DNA of 64,000 nt. Source: Alkaliphilus flagellatus. Lineage in GTDB: Bacteria > Bacillota > Clostridia > Peptostreptococcales > Natronincolaceae. Both the position numbers and the translations under genes were made by a program. The stretch is taken from NCBI RefSeq assembly GCF_018919215.1, contig NZ_JAHLQK010000003.1:124001-188000 (forward strand). Direction: 5' to 3'. This document shows, piece by piece, positions 24,646 through 32,063 of this stretch (position 1 is its first letter; each line of letters begins with the position of its first letter). The notes beneath the pieces were generated by a model. It made no database searches. It saw nothing but the letters and a program-made list of their open reading frames with translations, and was not told the DNA's origin.

Positions 24646-26722
24646 TGATGAAATTATATATGAGAAAAAAGATAAGAGGAGTTTTATAGCTTCTTCACTA
24701 GCTACAGTGCTTATTATATTAATATTTGCTGCGGCTTCAGTGGTAAGCTATCTGCCTATAAGAAATAGTTATTTTCCTGTAGAAGATAATGCAAAATCTT
24801 ATTTAGAAAGTAGTAATTTTGTTTATAATCTATCACGCTTAACAAGGAATCTTCAGCACTCTATAAACAAAGCTGATGAAGGCTATGAGAGTAGATATGT
24901 AGATTTAAAAAGTGTTAAGTATAAGATTAATAGTACAGTTAATCAGGATTTAGATCCCGTTGATGAATTAGAGGATACAGAGAATACACAATCTGAGGAA
25001 TATACAGTAGAAAGAAACTCCTTAAGTAATATGGCAGATATTTCAGATGCCCAGCTTGAAAAAGAAATAAAAAATAGTCTTTTTTATATGAAAGCTACAT
25101 TTGATGAAAATGGGGATCCCAAAATAGAAACATCCTCAGGAAGTAAGTTCAATAAAGGCATTTTTGTAGATATGTTGAATCATTCAGATGATGAAATTAA
25201 AAAAGAATATGCTAATTTAGAAGTATTATATATTGTTCCAGAGGATTTTGAAGCATATAATGATGTGTTTACTGTGGATATGAAGGACACTCATGCATTT
25301 CCAGACTATGCAATGCTTATTTCAGTAATAGGAGCGGTAAGTATTATAATTTTAATAATATCGGCCTTTGCAGTGCCCTATTCTGCACAAAGCAAGAGGA
25401 CTATTTGTAGAATATTTAATAAAATGTTTTTAGAATTTAAGGTCTTTACATGGATTGGATTTGTATTACTATGTGCTGGCACAGGATCTATGATTGATGG
25501 CTATAATTACTATGGATATGGCATTGGGAGTTTCATATATGATGCAGACCCATACTTTTATGTAGTTGGGATAATTCTAACATTTATATTATATCTTCTT
25601 GTTTATTTAAGTACTGTATATTTAAAGTATATTTATTATACAGGATTCAAAAAGGGTCTAATCGATAACAGCTTTTTTGGAAAAATATTTTTATATTTTG
25701 TAAGAAGTGTAAAAGGAGTATTAAAAAAGTTGACACGAATAGATTTAAGGGAAGATAACTATAGAAAGTTAGTATTAGTAGTAGGAATAAATCTATTAGC
25801 AATATTAATCTTAGGTTCAGGTAGGTTTTTAGGATTTATTTTAGCGATAGCCTACAGCTTATTTATATTTAAATATTTGCTAAAAGTATTTGCTAAAGCA
25901 AAAGATTTAAATGATGCTAGTGCCAAAGTTGCTGAGGGTAATTTTAATATTAGTCTTGATGAGAATATGGGAATATTAAGCCCTATGGCTAAAAACTTGA
26001 ATAATATTAATAAAGGATTTCGATTAGCTGTAGATAAAGAAATAAAGAGTCAAAGGATGAAATCAGAGCTTATTTCAAATGTATCCCATGATCTTAAAAC
26101 TCCGCTTACATCTATTATTACCTATGTAGACTTATTAAAAAATGAAGATATCGACCTAGATACCCAAAAAGAGTATATTAGTATACTTGATAGGAAATCA
26201 CAGAGGTTAAAGGTATTAATAGAGGATTTATTTGAGGCAAGTAGGGCTTCTAGTGGTAATATTGAGCTTTATTTAGAAAAGGTAGATGCAGTTGCCCTCT
26301 TTAGACAAACATTAGGAGAATTAGAAGAAAAAATAAATGATAGTAACCTTCAATTTAAAATAAACACACCAGAAAATAAAGTGATGTGTAATTTAGACGG
26401 TAGAAGAACCTATAGAGTATTCGAAAACATTTTGACTAATATATTAAAATATGCAATGGAAAGCTCAAGAGTATATATAGATATTATAGAAAACGAGTAT
26501 GAGGTAAGCTTTATATTTAAAAATATTTCTGCTTATGAGATGAATTTTGATGCATCTGAAATTACAGAACGTTTTACAAGAGGGGATGAATCCAGAAATA
26601 CCGAAGGATCAGGACTTGGACTTTCGATAGCTAAAAGCTTTGTAGAACTTCAAAATGGAAAGTTAGAAATAACTGTAGATGGAGATTTATTTAAATTAAT
26701 TGTTACATTTCCAAAGGCATAG
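24614..26722 (+). CDS. multi-pass membrane sensor histidine kinase
   Basis: 702 aa. Helix 1 at about 24-47, an extracytoplasmic region to about 228, then several more helices (about 230-255, 275-295, 310-338, 385-425). A HAMP-like segment (about 430-475) leads to the HisKA domain with His492 in SNVSHDLKTPLTSI. The HATPase domain follows: N box FENILTNILKYA, then ERFTRGDESRNTEGSGLGLS with the G box. The start overlaps the regulator gene; TTG 24614 is assumed, and TTG 24626 is possible. The N-terminal acidic loop and many helices suggest sensing within or outside the membrane, but the signal is unknown. Confidence 0.9.
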   Translation: MDTNLNNQNDNDEIIYEKKDKRSFIASSLATVLIILIFAAASVVSYLPIRNSYFPVEDNAKSYLESSNFVYNLSRLTRNLQHSINKADEGYESRYVDLKSVKYKINSTVNQDLDPVDELEDTENTQSEEYTVERNSLSNMADISDAQLEKEIKNSLFYMKATFDENGDPKIETSSGSKFNKGIFVDMLNHSDDEIKKEYANLEVLYIVPEDFEAYNDVFTVDMKDTHAFPDYAMLISVIGAVSIIILIISAFAVPYSAQSKRTICRIFNKMFLEFKVFTWIGFVLLCAGTGSMIDGYNYYGYGIGSFIYDADPYFYVVGIILTFILYLLVYLSTVYLKYIYYTGFKKGLIDNSFFGKIFLYFVRSVKGVLKKLTRIDLREDNYRKLVLVVGINLLAILILGSGRFLGFILAIAYSLFIFKYLLKVFAKAKDLNDASAKVAEGNFNISLDENMGILSPMAKNLNNINKGFRLAVDKEIKSQRMKSELISNVSHDLKTPLTSIITYVDLLKNEDIDLDTQKEYISILDRKSQRLKVLIEDLFEASRASSGNIELYLEKVDAVALFRQTLGELEEKINDSNLQFKINTPENKVMCNLDGRRTYRVFENILTNILKYAMESSRVYIDIIENEYEVSFIFKNISAYEMNFDASEITERFTRGDESRNTEGSGLGLSIAKSFVELQNGKLEITVDGDLFKLIVTFPKA

Positions 26723-26736
26723 GAATTGCATAAAGT

Positions 26737-26774
26737 ATCTAGTTATGTAAAGTACATGGTTTGCATAACTAGAT
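26737..26774 (+). terminator. hairpin after the histidine kinase gene
   Basis: Perfect 11-base stem ATCTAGTTATG / CATAACTAGAT with a 16-base loop, followed by CTTTATT. A probable terminator, although the T-run is poor. Confidence 0.55.
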
Positions 26775-26811
26775 CTTTATTATTAAATTATTTGATTTTT
26801 TTGAAATACTA

Positions 26812-26839
26812 TTGCAAAATATGTAAATAGTAATATAAT
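26812..26839 (+). promoter_or_regulatory. candidate sigma-A promoter of a leader transcript
   Basis: TTGCAA, 16-base spacer, TATAAT. It precedes a very short ORF with a good ribosome site at 26865. Confidence 0.55.
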
Positions 26840-26845
26840 AAATAT

Positions 26846-27050
26846 ATATTATAAGAAAGGGAGTATGTTGATGTCCGAGGTTGTTTTTAACTAAGTAATT
26901 GAATAACGGGTCTTAAAGAATTTTAAATTTGCCTATTTATGTAGGTTTATTTGTTGTGGATTTTTTAGGACTTAAACTTAGTAAAAACGCGGTTCACAGT
27001 CTCCTTATAATATGTGAAGATAATAATCCGTGCTTTGTCACGGTATTTTT
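26846..27050 (+). ncRNA. candidate attenuation leader with 9-codon uORF
   Basis: After the promoter at 26812-26839 comes AAAGGGAG and a short ORF (26865-26894) encoding MLMSEVVFN. The bases at its stop codon, ACTAAGT (26890-26896), can pair with ACTTAGT (26976-26982). A hairpin CCGTG / CACGG with TATTTTT (27028-27050) follows and could be an intrinsic terminator. A ribosome held on the uORF would block the first pairing. This is the layout of ribosome-dependent attenuation, but a second terminator (27143-27179) and a repeat element lie between it and the MutS2-like gene, so the target is not certain. Confidence 0.4.
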
Positions 27051-27142
27051 ATGCCATTTTATTGTATGAATAAGCTTATTTAATAATATCTAATTATTTA
27101 TTTGATATATAGGTTTAGTGTACAATTATTAAAGGAAGTTTT

Positions 27143-27179
27143 AGGCTATAGGTGAGCTCTAGTTACCTATAGCCTTTTT
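27143..27179 (+). terminator. intrinsic terminator
   Basis: Perfect 11-base stem AGGCTATAGGT / ACCTATAGCCT with TTTTT. A full copy of the repeat element begins immediately after it. Confidence 0.8.
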
Positions 27180-27328
27180 ATTGCTTAGGAGAGTATAAAT
27201 TTTTAGTTATTGAGAGATTTTTAAAGAAGTACAAGGTCAGTAATATTTTAAGCACTTGAAATTTTGAAGCTTAAGCTTTAAAATTGAGTGCGCCATGAGT
27301 CGATGCGATAGCATCAGACGAATTTTTT
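27180..27328 (+). repeat. structured repeat element, copy A
   Basis: It begins after the T-run of the terminator at 27143-27179 with CTTAGGAGAGTATAAATTT (27184-27202). The core (27241-27328) contains TATTTTAAGCACTTGAAATT, then a hairpin (AAGC-TTAA-GCTT loop region), GAGTGCGCCATG, a second hairpin GATGC-GATA-GCATC and GAATTTTTTT. Copies B (31377-31524) and C (50488-50636) match it over the whole length. Copy A is the most divergent, yet its changes keep both stems paired. It ends about 50 bases before the MutS2-like gene, same strand. Confidence 0.8.
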
Positions 27329-27391
27329 TACTAAGTTAAGATCCCTAAAAATCCTCTAGAAGTTTTTAAAAAAGAAATGGAGGAAATGAAA

Positions 27392-29350
27392 TTGAACAGT
27401 AAAACAATTGAACTATTAGAATATAACAAAATAAAAGAAATATTAAAGGGATATGCCTTATCCAATATAGCTAAGGAGAGGGTTGAAAGGTTAGAACCTT
27501 TATTAGATCAAGCAAGCATCGAAACGGCTATGAAGGAAACTACAGAGGCTAGAGCTATTGTAAACATAAGCTCAAGTATACCTATTAATAGCTTGTCAGG
27601 AATAGATATTGTAAGAGATAAGTTCACTAAAGGCATGGTTCTTTCACCGGAAGATTTAGAAATGTTAGCAGGGCTACTAAAAGAAATAAAAAGACTAAAA
27701 ATTTTTATGAAAGATAAGAATTATGTTGCACCTACTATTAGTCTTTATGCATTATCTACCTATGAACTAGATGAAGTAAGAGAAGAAATTGAAAAAGCTA
27801 TTGTTAGAGGAAGAGTAGATGATAGGGCTAGCTCAAAGCTTTTTAAAGTAAGAAAGGATATAGCTATTTTAGAAAACAAGATAAAAATTAAGCTGGAAGA
27901 CTTTTTACGGAATGACAGATATAAATCATATATTCAAGATTCACTAGTTAGTCAAAAGAATAATAGATATGTAATTCCTATAAAAACCGAGCATAAGAAA
28001 CAGATAGAAGGAAGTATTCATGATAAATCTCAAAGTGGATCAACGGTCTTTATTGAACCAGAAGAAGTTAAGAAAATGCAGGACAAATTAGAAATGTATA
28101 GGTTCGAGGAAGAAAAGGAGGTCTATAGAATTTTATCAACTCTATCAGTCCTTGTATGTGAAAAGGAAAGGGAAATTAATATTAACATCGAAGTAATGAG
28201 TAATTATGACTTTATATTCGCTAAAGGTAAGTATAGTAAGCTTATAGATGGTAGAAGTGTAGATTTTAATAATAGAAACTATATCAATATTAAGGGGGCT
28301 AAACATCCACTAATTGGCAGAGTAGCAGTACCCTTGGACTTTGAAGTTGGCAAAAATTATAAAGGTGTAATTATAACAGGGCCCAATACTGGTGGTAAAA
28401 CCGTTACTTTAAAAACAGTAGGACTATTAACTATGATGGCTCAATCAGGACTGCATGTTCCTGTGGATGAAGGCAGTGAAATAGCTATATTTGCTGATGT
28501 GTTAACAGACATTGGAGATGGTCAAAGTATAGAACAGAGTCTAAGTACTTTCTCTTCACATATTAAAAATATAATCACTATTTTAAATTGTGCAGACGAA
28601 CATACCTTGGTAATATTAGATGAACTGGGAGCAGGCACAGATCCAGGTGAAGGAATGGGTATAGCTGTTGCAGTATTAGAGGAGTTATATAATAAAGGTG
28701 CTATTATATGCGCTACAACTCATTATAGTGAAATAAAAGAATTTGCTCAAAATCATGAAGGCTTTATAAATGGTTCTATGGCATTTGATATTAATACTTT
28801 AAAACCATTATATAAGCTTAATATAGGTAAACCGGGAGAGAGTAATGCATTTTTAATTGCCCTAAGACTTGGTATGGATGAAAAGTTAATAGGGAGAGCC
28901 CATACAATTACCTATAAAGAGCAAAAGGATTATTCTCAATATAAAGACCAATATGAAGTTATTATTAAAGATGAAGTAGAGGTAAAAAAGCATTTAGAAC
29001 AGGTTGAGAAGATAAAAATAGGCATTAATAAAAGTAAAGAGGCTGAAAAGAGTAATAAAAAAGAAATGTTCAATGTAGGAGATTGTGTTTTTGTAAGCTC
29101 TATGAACAGAACAGGAATTATATGTGAAGGTGAAAATGCTAAGGGTGAGTACGGTGTTATGATTATGCAAAAAAAGATTAAGATAAACAAAAAACGCCTA
29201 TCACTCTATATAGAGAAAAAAGAACTCTATCCAGAGAATTATGATTTTGACATTGTGCTTAAAACCAAAGATTATCGGAAGAAAGATAAATTAATTAATA
29301 AAGGACATGGAAAGGGGATTTCTATAGAGCTGGAGGAAAGAGATAAATAA
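27392..29350 (+). CDS. MutS2-family ATPase without Smr domain
   Basis: About 650 aa. MutS2 core: N-terminus MNSKTIELLEYNKIKEIL, a helical lever and clamp region, and an ABC-type ATPase with Walker A GPNTGGKTVTLKT (about 330), ELGAGTDPGEG (Walker B/signature) and TTHYSEIKEFAQ. After a short coiled coil it has a KOW-like barrel (FNVGDCVFVSSMNRTGIICEG) and then stops. Standard MutS2/RqcU is about 780 aa and ends in the Smr nuclease domain, which is absent here. MutS2 rescues collided ribosomes or suppresses recombination; this form could bind and split but not cut through Smr. TTG 27392 has an 8-base spacer from GGAGG; ATGs at 27377 and 27386 overlap or crowd that site. Confidence 0.88.
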   Translation: MNSKTIELLEYNKIKEILKGYALSNIAKERVERLEPLLDQASIETAMKETTEARAIVNISSSIPINSLSGIDIVRDKFTKGMVLSPEDLEMLAGLLKEIKRLKIFMKDKNYVAPTISLYALSTYELDEVREEIEKAIVRGRVDDRASSKLFKVRKDIAILENKIKIKLEDFLRNDRYKSYIQDSLVSQKNNRYVIPIKTEHKKQIEGSIHDKSQSGSTVFIEPEEVKKMQDKLEMYRFEEEKEVYRILSTLSVLVCEKEREININIEVMSNYDFIFAKGKYSKLIDGRSVDFNNRNYINIKGAKHPLIGRVAVPLDFEVGKNYKGVIITGPNTGGKTVTLKTVGLLTMMAQSGLHVPVDEGSEIAIFADVLTDIGDGQSIEQSLSTFSSHIKNIITILNCADEHTLVILDELGAGTDPGEGMGIAVAVLEELYNKGAIICATTHYSEIKEFAQNHEGFINGSMAFDINTLKPLYKLNIGKPGESNAFLIALRLGMDEKLIGRAHTITYKEQKDYSQYKDQYEVIIKDEVEVKKHLEQVEKIKIGINKSKEAEKSNKKEMFNVGDCVFVSSMNRTGIICEGENAKGEYGVMIMQKKIKINKKRLSLYIEKKELYPENYDFDIVLKTKDYRKKDKLINKGHGKGISIELEERDK

Positions 29351-29567
29351 TTAATTAAAAGCTGGTGCAATATAGGCTATAGAGCTGTTTTCTTTATTAC
29401 ATGAAATTAAAATATCGTATAAAATACCTTAATAACTGTATAAACGTTCTAGTATATTCGTATATTTTTTAAAATTTTATATAAAACATTTGGTTTTTTG
29501 AAAAAATTTAATGTATAATAAGTATTATAATATATAACGGTTATAAAATTTAAACAAAAAGGAGCTA

Positions 29568-30260
29568 ATGAATATGAAGCATGTTTATACAGGAAAAACA
29601 AAGGACGTATATGCTTTAGAAGACGGAAATTATCTACTTAAGTTTAAAGACGATGTAACAGGAGAAGACGGTAAGTTTGATCCGGGAGCGAACACAGTTG
29701 GGTTAACCATAGATGGAGCAGGCAAAGCAGGGCTTCGATTAACAAAGTTTTTCTTTGAAATATTAAGGGAAAAGAATATACCTACCCACTATATTGATGC
29801 GAACATTGAAGAAGCAACTATGACGGTAAAACCTGCTACTGTATTTGGTAATGGAGTTGAGGTTATTTGCCGTTACAGAGCAGTAGGAAGCTTTCTACGT
29901 CGTTATGGTATGTATGCTACAGAAGGTCAACCATTAGATGGCTTTGTGGAAGTTACACTTAAGGATGATATCCGTCAAGACCCGCCTATTTCAGAAGATG
30001 CTCTTCATATGCTAGGTATTTTATCTAGAGAGGAGTACAAAGTGCTGAAAGATCTTACTAAGGAAATAGGAAATATAGTTAAGGAAGAACTGGCTAAAAA
30101 AGGAATAGATCTATATGATATAAAGTTTGAATTTGGTAGAGTAGGAGGAGATGCCCACGTCGCTTTAATAGATGAAATCTCTGGTGGGAATATGAGGGCA
30201 TATAAGGATGGAGAGTATATAGAGCCATTAGAATTAGAGAGATTAATGATAGTAGAGTAA
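29568..30260 (+). CDS. purC: phosphoribosylaminoimidazole-succinocarboxamide (SAICAR) synthase
   Basis: 230 aa, the normal bacterial length. It joins CAIR and aspartate to SAICAR with ATP in purine synthesis. Marks: VYTGKTKDVYALEDGNYLLK at the start (family KxxGKxKxVY-type loop), CRYRAVGSFLRRYGM in the middle and KFEFGRVGGDAHVALIDEIS near the end. AAGGAG precedes two possible ATGs (29568 and 29574). No other purine gene is adjacent, and the gene has its own terminator, so it stands outside a pur operon in this genome region. Confidence 0.92.
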   Translation: MNMKHVYTGKTKDVYALEDGNYLLKFKDDVTGEDGKFDPGANTVGLTIDGAGKAGLRLTKFFFEILREKNIPTHYIDANIEEATMTVKPATVFGNGVEVICRYRAVGSFLRRYGMYATEGQPLDGFVEVTLKDDIRQDPPISEDALHMLGILSREEYKVLKDLTKEIGNIVKEELAKKGIDLYDIKFEFGRVGGDAHVALIDEISGGNMRAYKDGEYIEPLELERLMIVE

Positions 30261-30277
30261 AAAAATATAAATAATAG

Positions 30278-30326
30278 GCTCCATTATGGTAAAATTAAAG
30301 ATATAAAGCCATAATGGAGCTTTTTT
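30278..30326 (+). terminator. intrinsic terminator of purC
   Basis: Perfect 12-base stem GCTCCATTATGG / CCATAATGGAGC with a 19-base loop and TTTTTT. A partial repeat element (copy D) is fused to its T-run. Confidence 0.88.
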
Positions 30327-30370
30327 ATAGTCTAGGAAAGTATAAATTTTTTAATTGCATAAGAAAGAAG
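30321..30370 (+). repeat. partial repeat element, copy D (5' module only)
   Basis: TTTTTTATAGTCTAGGAAAG (30321-30340), then TATAAATTTTTTA, joins the purC terminator T-run. The first 19 bases are identical to copy E at 46105 and match the 5' module of the full copies. It runs into the ribosome-binding region of the SDR gene; AAGAAAGAAG just before ATG 30371 resembles the AAGAAAGCAGA of copies B and C. Confidence 0.6.
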
Positions 30371-31114
30371 ATGAAACTAGTGAATAAAACTGTACTTATA
30401 ACTGGAGGTTCAAAGGGAATTGGATCAGCAATAACAAAGCTATTCGCGCAGAACAATTATAATGTAATAATAAACTATTTAAAGTCTGAAAAAGAAGCTC
30501 TTGATTTACAGTTGAGCCTTTTAAAAGAAGGATACAATGCTTTGGCATACAGAGCGGATATTACAAAAAGAGATGAAGTTGAAGCTATGATTAATGAAGG
30601 TATAAAAAAATTTGGGACTATAGATGTAATAGTAAATAATGCTGGTATTTCTGAGCAAAAGTTATTTACTGATATTACAGAGCAGGAATGGGATAATATG
30701 ATGAATGTACATATTAAAGGCATGTTTAATTGTTCTCAATGTGCCCTTCCACATATGATTAGTAGGAAACAAGGCAAAATAATAAATATATCTTCTATAT
30801 GGGGTATGGTAGGTGCTTCTTGTGAAGTCCACTATTCTACAGCAAAAGCAGGAATAATTGGTTTTACAAAAGCTTTAGCCAAGGAATTGGGACCTTCGAA
30901 TATTCAGGTAAATTGTGTTGCACCTGGTATTATTGAGACGGATATGAATAGCTTTCTTGATGAAAAAGAAAAGGAATGTTTAGTTGAATGTACACCTCTA
31001 TTAAGATTTGGTAAGCCAGAAGAAGTTGCTCAAAGTGTTCTTTATCTAGCATCGGATAAAGCGGATTTTATAACAGGGCAGGTTATCGGTGTTAACGGAG
31101 GATTTGTTATATAA
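30371..31114 (+). CDS. SDR-family oxidoreductase, probable EF-P 5-aminopentanone reductase (YmfI-like)
   Basis: About 247 aa classical short-chain dehydrogenase: cofactor motif LITGGSKGIGSA, NNAGIS, catalytic Ser in NISSIWGMVGASCEVHY with Tyr-x-x-x-Lys (YSTAK), and C-terminal FITGQVIGVNGGFVI. The segment IWGMVGASCEVHYSTAKAG is characteristic of the YmfI-like group in Firmicutes, which in Bacillus subtilis reduces the 5-aminopentanone group on EF-P; a FabG-type role is the alternative. An in-frame ATG at 30314 lies inside the purC terminator, so ATG 30371 is used. Its ribosome site is weak and lies at the end of repeat copy D. Confidence 0.8.
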   Translation: MKLVNKTVLITGGSKGIGSAITKLFAQNNYNVIINYLKSEKEALDLQLSLLKEGYNALAYRADITKRDEVEAMINEGIKKFGTIDVIVNNAGISEQKLFTDITEQEWDNMMNVHIKGMFNCSQCALPHMISRKQGKIINISSIWGMVGASCEVHYSTAKAGIIGFTKALAKELGPSNIQVNCVAPGIIETDMNSFLDEKEKECLVECTPLLRFGKPEEVAQSVLYLASDKADFITGQVIGVNGGFVI

Positions 31115-31212
31115 TTTTAAAGCTATAGCTTTTGTAACTTATTTGTTTTTATTGATTATAAAAATACTATGTGTTATTATGTTGGTATAAAATAAAACTA
31201 AATTAGAATTAA

Positions 31213-31309
31213 ACACTGGGAGAGCTGGAAAGGCCAGCTGAGAGAAAGACCCTATAATGTCTTTGATCCCTAAGAACCTGATCTGGATAATACCAGCGTA
31301 GGAAAGTGT
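31213..31309 (+). ncRNA. TPP riboswitch (THI element)
   Basis: It contains the conserved CTGAGAGAAAGACCC, then GAACCTGATCTGGATAATA and CCAGCGTAGGAAAGTG of thiamine pyrophosphate aptamers. It lies 245 bases before thiW and is followed by a strong terminator (31344-31378). Thiamine pyrophosphate would favour termination and switch off the thi salvage operon. Confidence 0.95.
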
Positions 31310-31343
31310 ATTTGTATTGGGCATTTTATTATATGCGTAATTA

Positions 31344-31378
31344 AGCACAAATCCTACAATTGGGTTTGTGCTTTTTTT
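31344..31378 (+). terminator. expression-platform terminator of the TPP riboswitch
   Basis: AGCACAAATCC / GGGTTTGTGCT stem with TTTTTTT. Repeat element copy B starts directly after it. Confidence 0.85.
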
Positions 31379-31524
31379 ATTAGTATAAGAAAGTATACTT
31401 TTTTGCTATAGTGAGCTAATTAAGAAAGCAGAAAGCTGGAAGTATTTTAAGCACTTGAAATTTTTAACGAATGTTAAAAATTGAGTGCGCCATGGGGCAT
31501 TGCGTTAGCAATAGCGGAATTTTT
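31377..31524 (+). repeat. structured repeat element, copy B
   Basis: It starts after the TPP terminator T-run with TATTAGTATAAGAAAGTATA. The core (31441-31524) is TATTTTAAGCACTTGAAATT, hairpin TTTTTAAC-GAAT-GTTAAAAA closed by GCACT/AGTGC, then GCGCCATGGG, hairpin GC-ATTGC-GTTA-GCAAT-A-GC, and GGAATTTTT. It ends about 15 bases before the ribosome site of thiW, on the same strand, between the riboswitch terminator and the first gene. Confidence 0.85.
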
Positions 31525-31553
31525 CTGTTTTTTGCAAAAAGGAGAGTGATGAA

Positions 31554-32063
31554 ATGGATTCAAAAAAATTAACTACAGCATCTTTATTAACGGCAATTGG
31601 GGTTGTAAGTGCTCACATTATTTATTTTCCTATAGGAGTATCAAAGGCTTTCCCGGTTCAACATGGCATTAATCTTCTAACGGCTGTATTGTTTGGACCA
31701 GGCTATGCAGTAGCAGTTGCATTTGTAATTTCTCTCATAAGAAATTTACTAGGTACTGGATCATTGCTTGCTTTTCCAGGAAGCATGATAGGTGCATTCT
31801 TAGCTGGGATTTTGTATAAAAGAACAAAGAAATCTTTTTATGCTATGGTTGGGGAGGTATTCGGCACTGGTATTATAGGTGCAATAGTTTCTTATCCAGT
31901 TGCAAAATATTTTATAGGAAAAGAGGCTGCAATGTTTGGATTTGTAGTGCCTTTTGTTTTAAGCTCCTTAGTAGGTGTAATTATAGGATATTTTATTTTT
32001 AAAATGCTTTTAAAAACAGGTTTTGTTAATAGAGATATAGAGAAAAGGAGTGCATTTAAATGA
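31554..32063 (+). CDS. thiW: ThiW, thiazole-uptake ECF transporter S component
   Basis: 169 aa, about five or six helices; N-terminus KKLTTASLLTAIGVVSAHII is typical of ECF substrate-binding (S) subunits, with the ThiW-specific PIGVSKAFPVQHGINLLTAV nearby. ThiW is the predicted carrier of the thiazole precursor hydroxyethylthiazole and needs a shared energising module encoded elsewhere. First gene behind a TPP riboswitch and repeat copy B; GGAGAG, 7-base spacer, ATG 31554. It overlaps thiD by four bases (ATGA). Next-door thiM phosphorylates hydroxyethylthiazole, which supports the substrate call. Confidence 0.9.
   Translation: MDSKKLTTASLLTAIGVVSAHIIYFPIGVSKAFPVQHGINLLTAVLFGPGYAVAVAFVISLIRNLLGTGSLLAFPGSMIGAFLAGILYKRTKKSFYAMVGEVFGTGIIGAIVSYPVAKYFIGKEAAMFGFVVPFVLSSLVGVIIGYFIFKMLLKTGFVNRDIEKRSAFK

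Noticed and set aside
27180-27328. Repeat element as a group II intron or its fragment
   Set aside because: Terminator targeting is reminiscent, but I see no domain V hairpin, no intron 5' consensus at the element start and no reverse transcriptase.
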